In this document: positions 1 through 10,952 of the stretch, one piece after another
Layout of the letters: every line of letters starts with the position of its first letter
How positions within the stretch are numbered: position 1 is the stretch's first letter
Source of the DNA: Tomocerus qinae
Lineage: Eukaryota > Arthropoda > Collembola > Entomobryomorpha > Tomoceridae
Reading direction: 5' to 3'
Length of the DNA stretch: 64,000 nucleotides
NCBI GenBank assembly: GCA_020055645.1
Contig: CM034548.1
Location: 42,958,296-43,022,295 of the forward strand
Program-made: the position numbers and the translations under genes
Notes under the pieces: generated by a model
The model's database searches: none
The model's input: only the letters and a program-made list of their open reading frames with translations
What the model was told of the DNA's origin: nothing

Positions 1-776
1 TATTTTTTCGAATTGGTCAGTTGGTTGTATTGTTGCCCTTATTTATCATAGTTCTACTTTAAGTGAGTTAATTATCGTAGTAGTTTCAATTATGTATTAT
101 AAATAGTTCAAGTCGTAGCAATTCTAAATTATGCATGCTGTCATAATCTTCAGTAAATAAGTCATGAATTATTTGTACTAATCGGTGTAGTTCAATGTGT
201 AACTGGAAACGTTATCGTTAACATTAGCTTCACTGACAAACTGTTGAGCGTAAATATCTGTATCTCACAATCGGTTTTTGTTAATATATAAGATACAATT
301 GTTATATACTGCGGGCTTGTAAAATGTAAAGCCTGTAGTAAACCACGTCAATACAAAATTTGATTACCTGCTAATTATTAAGGAACATTTATTGTTACAA
401 TTAATAGATGAAATGAATGAGCATTTTCCTGTATGTCAAGAGAAGAGTCGAGTCACATTTTTCTGTTTCTCCGGGAAAATGAAATTATTAAATTAGCAAT
501 TGAATCTAATTTCATACGTAATTATTTACCTTATTTACTCTTTCTTCACCAACTAAATCAATAATATTAATAAGAAGTAAACCCTTAACCTGAATCATAT
601 TTTCCCAATAACATAACTTGGCAATAATTTCAAAATAATGAAATGGTTTTTGCAAACAGTGTTGAAATTTTAACATAGGTTAATTCATATCAGCTGATTC
701 TAAAAAGAAATGATAAAAGAAAAATTAATTCAATAATCAGCAACACATATTTGCAACCATTTTTTCTATCCAGTTT
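1..776. other. 3' flank of Tudor gene A, no gene seen
   Basis: AT-rich DNA downstream of the stop codon of the minus-strand Tudor gene that ends at 777. I find no convincing exon, RNA gene or repeat. An exact minus-strand AATAAA close to the stop was not found, so the transcript end is undefined. Confidence 0.5.
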
Positions 777-2600
777 TCATTCAAATTTCGCGAATTCGGT
801 TTTCGATGCACGAACAACCTCACACTTTGCCTTTTGCACTCGCATCAATTCTGTACCAATCGGATGCATTCCTCCCAAAAACCTGAATCATAGCATAATA
901 AATAATAATAGAGACTTGCACTCCATCCGTAATTAAAACGTACATTGTTATGATTTTTGCGCAAATTTACCTGTTAGTTTTCTCTGCATATACAATATAA
1001 ATAGGAATACTTACTTACTTAGGAATAAAATAGAGTATTCAGAATTTAAAAACTAACCGCTTAATTTAAAATGTAAATTGAAAATAATAGCAAAGTTCAT
1101 TTTAATTACGGATTGACAGTAGACTTTTTTTTCATTGCATTTTAATTTACATCATATATTACCAGGAATTGTTGTGCGGTTTATCCAATTGAAGCATCAC
1201 GACAAGCCTTGGGAAATAAGGATGATCTCCAATATTTACAATGGGTCCAACAGAGAATAAGTTTATTTTCTTATGTAGAAGTATTTCGCGGAAGCTGCAG
1301 TTTTCAACCTCGGTCCATTGCCTGTTTCTATGGCGAGGACTCACTAAAGGAAAGAACCATAAATGTTGCACTCAAATGAAAGTTATAAGTTACTCCAAGG
1401 ATTTAGTTTAACAATTGGTAATAATTAGGAAGTCAGTTGGAGATATCCAGTCAATATTGTCACAATAAAATTTATATTTGTTATTTCAATAGCCTGCAAA
1501 TGAAAACTTTGGCTTCGCAAATCCTAAAGACAGTCTATTAAAAATGATGAAACTGTATCACAATTTTTGCGAATTTTTTCACAATGATTTTCATTCCGTT
1601 ACAATTAAACTTAAAGAGTGATCACCATAGAGATAAGCTTGAAATCCTTGGGCACTGAGTTCACAAAATTCTCCAGGTAAATGTCGAAGTCGTTTCTCTT
1701 TGGCTTCAACGTACTCCCGCTGGCTGTAGTCGATGAGTAACACAGTATAACCATGGAGGTCTTCACAAGGTAAATCCTTCAATGCTCTATACATAAAAAT
1801 ACCGAAGAAGTACGGAAATTAAGTTATATTTAGGTGCACACTGCCAATAATCACGTTTTGTCTGGTTTAAAAAATATTAAGTTTAAAAAATACTTATACC
1901 TGACCCAACGCTTTTTAGCCTTCGAATAAAAGCCATACACATCGTTCTCTTTTACAGGCGTCTCGTCTAATTGGGGCTGTGCCACTTCTGGGTGTTCATC
2001 ATAATAAATCTTCATTTGTCGCTCCATTTCAATCAAATCCTTATAGGTTGAGTACTGATGAAACTTTAAAGAAATAGAAAATATTTACTGTATGAGAGTG
2101 AATAATACCAAAAAACCCTACATTTTTACCATGCGTAACTATCTTATTAATGACAACAAATCGTAATGTGATGGTTTGAAATTCGTTCAAAGAAAAAACA
2201 TCTAGTACAGCATTTCAATACGATATATCATGATATACGGGATGATACACATATCATGTAATAAATAACTACAAGCATAAAATATATTAGATAATTTCCC
2301 CTGTTGGGTAACTGCATAAAAATTTTAAAAAATAGAACTTATTTCATTCGTACTATTCAGTGAACTAAAAGGATTCTGGAGGATTGATTTAAAACTTACG
2401 TAAAACAAAAAAGGATTGACAGTTTTCTCGATTCTGACTAACACCTTTCTCTCGGCGAAGATTTCGCAGTCCTGTGTCATCACTGGACAATATCTCAAAG
2501 CCTCTCGATCGATGTCTCTGACTGTTCTGATGTCTACTTCAGCATCGTCGTCAACATTTGCTGGTATTTCGGGGAGAACGTTTCCAATAGCTCCTGCCAT
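777..2600 (-). CDS. Tudor-domain protein, gene A (5 exons, 270 aa)
   Basis: Exons on minus: 2600-2400, 2063-1900, 1786-1626, 1343-1163 and 882-777, giving 813 nt including TGA. Introns have GT-AG ends and phases 0, 2, 1, 2. The start has A at -3 and G at +4. Residues about 60-170 form an extended Tudor-type module. It opens with a beta strand ending NPFLFY, then an acidic linker with an E-R-Q-M-K-I-Y-Y helix, then GFYSKAKKRWVR and the Tudor core strand LIDYSQREYV (about 139-148). Tudor domains bind methylated arginine or lysine tails, often of Piwi proteins in germ granules. Here the usual D-Y-G-N motif reads D-Y-S-Q, so ligand binding may be altered. The C-terminal part (NCSFRE, DHPYFP, LGG) is conserved in the neighbour. 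The exon 3 donor is GTGATC, weak, but supported by phase and by the matching site in gene B. No signal peptide or membrane segment is seen. Exact orthology is unknown. Confidence 0.82.
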
Positions 2601-4782
2601 TTTGAATGTTAATCTCTATGTCACCTGTGATGAACGATACAGAAATTATGAAAACTTTAATCATCTCCAATTATTTGTGATAATGGGTAATAAAGTATGT
2701 TCCCTCCTGTTACTTTACTATTGTACTGACTGCTCATCTATTGTCGTCGCTTGGTGAATTAAATGCTTTGCTATGTTAGCTAAAAGCCTCCAACATAACA
2801 CATAGCGCACTTAGCGCAGTATTTAATTTCCTTTGTTTTCCTAGCTTCGAATTGCATTATTGCATACTGCTTTTACATTCGTTATACAATTACGAAAAAA
2901 TATTAATTTAATTCTTCTCCTTTTTGCACAAATTTTGTCCATTCATTAAATACTATTAGGGGATTTTAGTCTAACTAATGGTGTCAATAAAGCTCAATAA
3001 ATCAAAATGTACCCACAGTCCCCGATAACGAAAAATTGGAATACATTCATCAGCCCTTATTTCCAAATTTTTATTGTTCTTCGTGATTAATGAGCCAACA
3101 TGCTTCCAATAAACTCTTCAACCTTAATAAGCCTTACCAATTCCAAACACTTACCCCTTTTGCTAACCGCTACAGGCGCTACAACTCTGTCAATTTAATA
3201 TTATATTTTACCAAAAGCAATGAAAACGCACTTCGTAAAGAATCAAGTCGAGAACAAAAGCCGAAAATAACCAGTAGGATTAGTAGCTTCTTGTGGGTGT
3301 AGGGTACTATGCACGGAACACGGCAGTGGTCACCAAAAAGAGCAATGCGCAAGCGCGTATGTAATCTCGTATTACATAAAATTTCACTATATATATAGCA
3401 TCTGTCAAAGTTGAACCAAAGGTTAGCATCTGAATATTTTGAAATTCAATAGCAGTACTGAAGGATGGTCTAGGCGTTTCATAAAATTATTTTTCCTTCG
3501 CTGAATGTGTCTGGTTCTTTTCGCTATCGCTAAAACGAAGCAGCATTCAAGAATACCTAAATGTATGCAATGCATATTACATAAAAAAACGAACCCCACA
3601 TTCTGCGTTCATATCATTAGCATCTTTCGAAATTAAGCTAAATGTTGATGTCCAAAGCTTTTGAAGTTCAATTATAGTAATGGTGATTTAATAGCGCTAC
3701 ATAATATGACATCTTCCATGTCCGGTAGAAATGGGAAAACTGGCTACCCTTATGGAAATGTGACTTTATTCAACTTGATAGTCCCAAACTACTCCTACTT
3801 CCTCATTATCCTTACATGTATTTACAAACCTACTTGGGATCGGAATAACACAGGTAGATGACAACAGGCACTTATCCAGAGGGGGGCGTGGGGTGCTCGT
3901 GCCCCCCTAAATTCCTAGAAAAAGACGATTTTTTTTGTCAAAAAAGGTTAAAAAGCCCAAAAACTTATATGGCATCATTTTACCCCCATTGATCAAATTC
4001 CTAGATACGTGCCTGGATGACAATTCTATTTAAATCAATATAATGTAATTTGGTACTTGGTATAATAACTCTACTGATGTAGGTGTATGGTATGATTTGA
4101 TTATTAGAGGTACAAAAAGTACTCTGAAATCTATTAGTCTCATAGCCCCGTACAGTTATTCATCATCTGTAATTTATTAAAAGATGTTGAGTGTGGGGTG
4201 TGGACGTAGATATGAAGTACTCATTTTATTACTTATTACAATCTTATTTAGATTGGAGTTATGGTTTTACAGTAAAATTCAGATCAGGTTAATACCTGTG
4301 TACAATTAGTAATTAATATAAATTTATATTTCCAAATTATATTAATCACGCATAATATTTTTTCCCATTTGACAACATAAAAACCATTCCCTTGAAATCC
4401 ATTTGCAATTATTGCAGGCTTCTGGACTTCGAACTCTCTAATACTACAAGATGCAATAGCTACACTGTCATAGAATTTAATTCACAATAAAATATATTAT
4501 AAATATTATATTTTCATTTTGAGCTTTGCTAGAAAGGTCTTTTATATACTATACACTAATTTAGTTTACTCTAAGCAAATAATTATAGCATAACAAAGAA
4601 GTTTAACTAATAATAGTAATTAATTACCCATATAGTGAACAATAAAGACTATTCTGTAGAATTCCAAGAAAGTTCAATCAAAGGAATTCGAAAATCAAAC
4701 CTAAATTGAAATATGTTCATAGAATGCACACTGTGCTTGAAAACCAAAACGTACAACTTTTATCTGCTTCCCTCATCAACCT
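2601..4782. other. Intergenic region between the Tudor paralogues
   Basis: This 2.2-kb AT-rich spacer holds the 5' side of gene A and the 3' side of gene B. Apart from the hAT-like element at 3865-4015 I see only a short inverted repeat near 3358-3378 (TATGTAAT...ATTACATA). The reading frames of 60-110 codons here have no splice context and look like chance. Confidence 0.5.
3865..4015. mobile_element. Miniature hAT-like transposon, 151 bp, with 8-bp TSD
   Basis: Terminal inverted repeats read CAGGCACTTATCCAG on the left and CAGGCACGTATCTAG for the right end in reverse complement. The direct repeat GATGACAA occurs immediately outside both ends, at 3857-3864 and 4016-4023. An 8-bp target duplication with CAGG-type ends is typical of the hAT superfamily. 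The interior has a G/C-rich block (GGGGGGCGTGGGGTGC, then CCCCCC) and no coding capacity, so it is non-autonomous. Relatives occur at 8246 and 34136-34285. Confidence 0.75.
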
Positions 4783-7700
4783 TTATAAACATTTTTTTGA
4801 CCAAATGTTGTTGCGAATTCGAGTCACTTCAATGTTGGCCTTTTGCGGGGGTAAAGTTTCAGTTCCGTCCGGGAAAATGCCACCTAAATAGCTGCCAATT
4901 TCATAGAATAAATTTGCAAATAGCTTTACCAACCTTTTCATTGTTTTAAAAATATATTTTATCATACTATGAATATCCACTAGGCTCGTTGATCTGAATG
5001 AATGCGGATAGCTCTGGCATGTATGGATGGTCATTACTGGAGCCAACAGCAGTGATCCCAACTGTACGATGAAGGACCTTTTCGCGAAAGTTGCATGTCT
5101 CGCTCTCCGACCACTCTTTGTCCATTTCGCTATCTTCCACTAAACGGAATCAATGCACAATAATCATAGATAATAACGATCAAATCTCTCAAAATCATCT
5201 TGTGAAAAAAGATTACATTTTTAAGATGAGAACGAGCTTGTTACTAAGTTTTTCTAAGAGTTGACATTAGCCCTACATACTTTTTGATTTTATAGCCATT
5301 TTCAAAACTATTTTTTTCAGACCATGAAAAACAAGAACGGATTTCCTTCATGGCCATTTCATGGGCCAGCTCTTCCAAGAGTGCTGAAGAAAGTTTTTCA
5401 TTATTAGGATTTAAATCCTTTACTATACAACGATCAATGGCTAATGACAACAAAAGAAATTATCATGATTTTCATCTAAGATTCTAAAAGTAATTCAATC
5501 AAATAGAATTTACCATCATAAAACTCAATAAGTAGATATAGATATACGCACTTGAATCTATAGTTTAACAGTAAAAATCTGTTACCATTTTATAATGTGT
5601 ATATGTCGTAGGCCATGAGAGGACATGGGCTTTCACCGTGATAGCCTAGGCTGCGAGAGGTTCCTCTCATAGCCTAGGTTTTGAGAGGACGGCATGGCAG
5701 GCTCTGAGAGGACGGTCAGTTCGGAGAAGAATGAGACAACATGGAACATTTTTGGTGTGTAACTTGCAACTGTAACTTGAAATAACTTATTTTTACTAGT
5801 CAAAGCTAATAAATTATGATTATTAACAAGTCAGGTTATTAAGTAGCGGCAGCTGCTTTATAGGAATGGCCAAGCACGATAACTTTCGAACGGAATGACA
5901 TAATCCGTTCAAACGTTTTTCACGCAATCTAGGTGTCAAAAGACAGACCGAGTTGGTGAATGGGCAAAATTAATCATAACTATTGACTAGGGGAAGGATT
6001 AAAAAATTAAAAATTGACGTAACTTTCGTTTTGTGCGTCGTACAAAGTCGAGTAGTACCTACTTTGACATTTGGAAAGATTTAGAGAACACTATTATGTA
6101 GGTTACAGTCATACCATAACAGTAATAGTGGGTAAAAACCAAAAATTGAGGCAAATTTCGTTTTTTTCATTCTACAAAATAGTGTAATACCTTGTTCAGT
6201 TCATTCTTTGTTTCAGATTCCATATAGAAAGAAGTGGCAAGGCAAAACTATTCAACCACTAATTAGTCGTTATATTTACAGAATACACCCACATGATATA
6301 TTTTCTACATTGAACATCATTTTTCTTGCAAATGCTTTGATTGCCATAAGATGTAACAGAGCCCGTGTTAGACATGTCCTATCGAATGTTCTATGTGGAG
6401 TAAAATCCTGTAAAAATAACGACTAATTGGTGATTGAATATATTTGTCCTGAAATACACTGAAATAATGCGCTCAAAGTCTTAACTAATTTCACTTTTAG
6501 TGATATAAACTGAATGTCAAGCAATAACCTGACCTGTTAATAATGATAATTTCGATTTGCCTAGTAAAACACACCAAAAATGTTCCATGTTGTCTCATTC
6601 TTCTCCGAACTGACCGTCCTCTCAGAGCCTGCCATTCCGTCCTCTCAAAACCTAGGCTATGAGAGGAACCTCTCGCAGCCTAGGCTATCACGGTGAAAGC
6701 CCATGTCCTCTCATGGCCTACGACATATATATCTAATTGAATAACTATGAAATAAAAAAGAAATAGCAAAATATGTATGATAAGTATATACTCATTAAGT
6801 ACACACGTGAGCACATTCTACAAATTATTTTGAAAATCCTCAAACGGTCTGATCTATCTATCTGGAAGTATTTACATATATAGGAGAGAAAAAATTGGCA
6901 GCCCATTCCAATTATTCCAAGAAAAAAAGTTAAATTTTTTATTAGACTTACAATAAAGTTGACATTGATATCCTTGGGCTCGTAAGTTACAAAACTGTTC
7001 AGGCAAATAGCGTAGCAGTTTCTCTTTAGAGACGAATTCTCTCTCTGCATAGTCAATTAGTGCGACAGTAAAGCCGTTTGGTCCATCATGGAAGCTGTCC
7101 TTCAAAACTCTACGTAAATAAAAAATAATCCAAAATTATCTAAACAAAAGTGAAGGTTACAAGTAACAATATCAATCCTTTATAATGAGTATCCACATAG
7201 GGTCATGAAAAATAAATCAGGCTTTCTGACTGGACATTTCTGAATTTACCTGACCCATCGCTTCTTGGCTTTGGAATAGAATCCGTAAAATTCAAAGGGC
7301 TGTACTGGTTCTTCCTTTTCTTTGGGGTATTTACCTTCCGGATTTTCGTCATAATAATCTTTCATTTCTCTTTCAAGGCCGACCAAGTCACGGTAGGACT
7401 CGCTGAGATGGAACTTATCAAAAAATCGAAATTAAAACATTTTATTTCATACTACATTACTCATAGCACCCTGAAAATACTTAACATACTTGAGGACAAA
7501 GATAATCTCATTATCATCATTCTATACAATTAAAATTATTTCATATAGAAGTATCAGATTCCAACTTTCTTCCTGCCAATCATTATCCGTATTCCATGCA
7601 CTATGCACATGCTTACAGAATAGAATTATAGTAATGCATATTTAATATTACAAAATTTAAAAATATTAATAAATATTTAGCATGGGATTTGAGATTGCAT

Positions 7701-7930
7701 TACCAATAAGAATACTTAATTTAAGTATCACTATATAGAAAACGTTTAACATTTACATAAAAGAGTGAAGGTGTGTCAATTTTGTAGATCCTAGCATCCA
7801 CTGGTGGCATGTCAAACTTGTGACTTTGGGATTTTATTCGCAAGAAAGTCAGGGAATCAAAATTTTCCACAATTTCTTCTACTAATCCACCGTCGTCTTC
7901 GACATTATTGTTGTTGTTATGGTTCTCCAT
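4783..7930 (-). CDS. Tudor-domain protein, gene B (5 exons, 258 aa)
   Basis: Exons on minus: 7930-7757, 7413-7250, 7109-6952, 5139-4968 and 4891-4783, giving 777 nt including TAA. Phases are 0, 2, 1, 2, identical to gene A. Exon 2 is 164 nt in both genes and exon 3 differs by one codon. The N-terminus carries an Asn run and an acidic stretch. The Tudor module has a strand ending PSLFY, the linker L-E-R-E-M-K-D-Y-Y-D-E-N-P, then GFYSKAKKRWVR, identical to gene A, and the core strand LIDYAEREFV. The canonical D-Y-G-N is D-Y-A-E. The C-terminal region aligns with gene A through a conserved C-N/S-F-R-E, then D-H-P-Y and L-G-G. Gene A lies 2.2 kb downstream on the same strand, indicating a tandem duplication. 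Intron 3 (1.8 kb) contains a 1.1-kb transposon and an exon-like segment. The likely role is binding modified protein tails in RNA-silencing or germ-granule complexes, inferred from the domain only. Confidence 0.82.
5244..5440 (-). other. Possible alternative exon of Tudor gene B
   Basis: An open segment follows an acceptor (TTGTCATTAG at 5441-5450) inside intron 3 of gene B. It reads in phase with exon 3: the leftover T plus CC gives Ser, followed by IDRCIVKDLNPNNEKLSSAL and a helix-like EELAHEMAMKEIR. This resembles the segment that often follows a Tudor core. No good phase-1 donor joins it to exon 4; the better donors, GTATGT and GTAGGG, are out of phase. If used, it probably gives an alternative C-terminus ending at the TAG at 5244. 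No counterpart is seen in gene A. Confidence 0.4.
5602..6727. mobile_element. Long-TIR non-autonomous DNA transposon, 1.1 kb
   Basis: The left arm (5602-5840) and right arm (6523-6727) are inverted repeats. Both ends start TATGTCGTAGGCCATGAGAG in the outward orientation, and both are flanked by TA (5600-5601, 6728-6729). The arms contain repeated GAGAGGAC and CCTAGG motifs. They differ by a block of about 30 bp present only in the left arm (near 5760-5790). The interior (5841-6522) has two diverged copies of a motif around AAAATTGA.G.AA.TTTCGTTTT and no recognisable transposase; its longest frame has 72 codons and no known motif. A TA target fits Tc1/mariner-like elements. It lies in intron 3 of Tudor gene B. 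Confidence 0.8.
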
Positions 7931-8245
7931 TATTAGCCCGTCTTAAGTAGTACAAGCACATTTTAGAAAATGAAAAATTATTTAATTAGACTATTCCTTA
8001 AAATGAACTGAATTAGACATTTTCTTGCAAGCATAACTCTGCAGTACAGGCAGACTGATTAGTTGTTAATATTTACTTAATCTACACCAGTACACCTGTA
8101 CACCCAACACTACTCTCCCTACTTGTGTTGACATGATGAAATAAGCGTAAGCAAAAAACATGAATTTATTAATTAACTATAGTATAATCGTAAAGTGGGA
8201 CATGCGCAGTGAATAATTCCGTATGTTTTTATGTGCCCACAAGAG

Positions 8246-8300
8246 CAGGCACGTATCCAGAAATTTGCTCACTGAGGGGAGCAGCAAATTCTATATATAA
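8246..8300 (+). mobile_element. Fragment of the CAGGCACGTATC repeat family
   Basis: The sequence CAGGCACGTATCCAG matches the terminal repeat of the hAT-like element at 3865-4015, including the G/A-rich stretch after it. I found no matching opposite end nearby, so this is probably a truncated copy. The end coordinate is approximate. Confidence 0.45.
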
Positions 8301-9366
8301 AAGCCATTATTGAAATTCCGGATCCGAGTCATGAATCTACTTATATTTCAAAACAGCTATTACATATTTGAACATTTTTCTAGATTGCTAGGTTTCAGCT
8401 AGTAAAAACTAAACCGCTGGAGCCATAGGCCAAAAATTCCAACACTAGTGTACAATATAAGAAAAAATAAAATTGTTTACTAATTTATTTCGTATTTAAT
8501 TGAAATCAAACTATACTTACCCTTGGAGCACTGCGATAGTCTATTTAGGGATGACGGGATGATGATTTCTAACACGGTTTGATTTTGATCGATGAGCAAC
8601 AAAAATATAGGTAATTTTGTATACTATAGATTAACACTGTAGCATGATACATTTAATACTTAGTCAATTGTAAGTCAGCAGGTGAAACCAAAATTATTAT
8701 ATAATATTTGACGTGGATATGATAACACCGTATATACTCATAAAGATCTATAGATCACAGAGAATTTCTTTGCGAATTGTTTCACTTTAAATACTTATAA
8801 TCGCTTTAATATAATGTTATTATACACAGACTAAAACTTTAAGACTAAAAGCAAATTAAATTTAAGTTCCGTGTATATCAAAACACCATGTTTGGTTTTA
8901 GGGTCTGGGATAGCAGTTTTTTCATTCCGACAAGTTATTTCAAAATGCAATTTCAGTGAATATGTCAATGGCTTTGTTTCTTTTAATATCTTAGCTAACA
9001 GTCAAAATCACTTCTCACTGTTTTGATATACATGAGTATTGTGTTAAGCAGAGTACCATAATATATCTAAAAGTACTGAAAATCATTATATTATTATATA
9101 GGTATAGGTATAAGTTTTTTCAATCAAATTCATTTTAAGCCATAACGTTGTACAGTGTACCTATTTCATCAACCTTCTTCGTGTTTTATACTCATAAATA
9201 GTTACAGATAGCCAGCTTGAAATTACTCGTGTAGTAGCACCACAACTACTGATAATATGAAATCCATATAAAATCTATTCCTACGTTTTAGAGATTGTAT
9301 CTATATCTGGCTTGAACAAGACAATCCGACAACACGTAGATTTAGACTGATACTATGCCGTTTATT

Positions 9367-10431
9367 TCATATGCAAATGACCTGGAAGAAAGACAGGACT
9401 GAAAGGCAAAAGCGATATCATTGAAGCATTGACAAGTTGCATTTGAAGCCAGTACGTGCCCGAGTGCCCTTCTGTCTCAAGCTCCTACAAATTCCACAGT
9501 GACCTACCGAAATTTCATTAACTTGTAATAACTTACATCGGCTTTTGAATGCAATGAATATGACGGCCGCGTTGCAATTTATCAAAGCAATCAATGAATT
9601 TATTTCGAGACCTGAGAAGATAAAACTATCAAAACAAGTCTGAAGCTGAACCCAAACTTAATACCTATAAAACTTTTTCTACGTTATAATTAAATGAACC
9701 CTTATCTTCACATGTTTTAAGGTAAAGCCATAAGAATGTTTAAAATTTGAAAATCTTTCATCAGTTCCAATAACCACTAAACCCAAGGAAGAAAAATATA
9801 ATTTAAGTATGCAAAGGGAAGTCTGCAGTAATTACATTTTACCTTATTATCTCTTTAAGTTACGTTGCTAAACTGCTCTATGAGCTCAGTTTGTAATCTA
9901 TAATAGTATATGTATAGTATAGATAGGTAGTAAGTATTCTTACTGAGGACTGAGGGGGATCTTATTCCTACACAACTCTTACAATATTTTATTTTATACA
10001 ACTACGACCAGAGTGTTGTCATAAGAGTTGTTTATTACTTTCAACTATGGCTTGGCATTAATCGTAATTATGTTTAATGGCAGATGAAACTATTGTTCAA
10101 CCAAAAGAATCGCGGAATTAGTTTTTCTGAAAGGTTATCGCATAAGAAACTTGCTAACTTTTCATTTCCTCTTCATTAGGGGTCAAAGATACCTTTTTTA
10201 TAGGTATACACGGGAATAAATGAAAGAACCATTTGTTTTTGAATTCTCTATGTATAAAATGTCAAAAAATATCCGTCATTTATTTTGTTGGACAAATAAT
10301 TATTCTTTGTGTGGTGGTTCTTGTTTTTATAGTCATATTATACCTCTAAAAATAAATGGAGAACTTACCGTAGCACTGTAAAAGGACTCGTGATCACAAT
10401 CTCCTTTCAGTAAGAGAAGTAATACGTTTTC
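9367..10431 (-). other. Candidate minus-strand exons, unassigned
   Basis: Three segments have good splice sites on minus. (1) 10431-10369 follows a pyrimidine-rich CTTAG and ends at GTAAGT. It is open in phase 0, giving ENVLLLLLKGDCDHESFYSA plus T. (2) 9611-9537 lies between TTATCTTCTCAG and GTAAGT. (3) 9398 starts after TTTGCCTTTCAG. Joined to (1), segment (2) reaches a stop after VSK. Read from an upstream phase-1 exon instead, (2)+(3) give a hydrophobic LEINSLIALINCNAAVIFIA followed by FKSR and FLSFFQVICI, then TGA at 9367. That resembles the seventh helix and tail of a rhodopsin-type receptor. The two readings conflict and no other receptor exons were found nearby, so function is open. 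Confidence 0.25.
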
Positions 10432-10499
10432 CTAAGGTGAGTAAGCAGTAAATAATTTTCAATTACATTTCTCGATATTTAGGTTTTCTTTGGAATAAA

Positions 10500-10806
10500 T
10501 ATTATCGTTTCGCTCTCAACTGTCGTCTATTCATTAGAAAGACAAAGGATTATGTGTACATAACAATATTATGCTTATCTTATAATATGCTTATTTTTTT
10601 CTTATTTTATTATAACTTGAAGCCGGGCACATCAACTTGGAAGATACAATAAAGGGCATATTCCTACGTTGATATATAAAGTCCCTTACTTCCCACCTTG
10701 ATGTGCTCGGCTTCAAATTCTCGTTGGAGATAAGCATATTGTTATGTACAACATGATCCATTGCCTTTCTAATGAATAGACGAAAGGTGAGAGCGAAACG
10801 ATAATA
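10500..10806. repeat. Foldback (inverted) repeat, about 307 bp
   Basis: The outer ends read ATTATCGTTTCGCTCTCA in both orientations. Long stretches of the arms pair, including CGTCTATTCATTAGAAAG, the GTACATAACAATATTATGCT region and GAAGCCGGGCACATCAA. Matching continues nearly to the centre, so the transcript could form one long imperfect hairpin. There is no clear target duplication and no coding capacity. The 80-codon minus frame here is just a read through the palindrome. Confidence 0.75.
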
Positions 10807-10952
10807 ATTAGTTAATGCGGTTTTTATTGACACTAGTTAGGTCCTTAGGTCTTCCCGTTGTAAGTAGTTGAGTACAAATAGTAGTCGGTGTCATTTCAAA
10901 AATCAAGACAGAATTTTAAGGGTGATAATGAGAATGGTGTGGATATATAATG

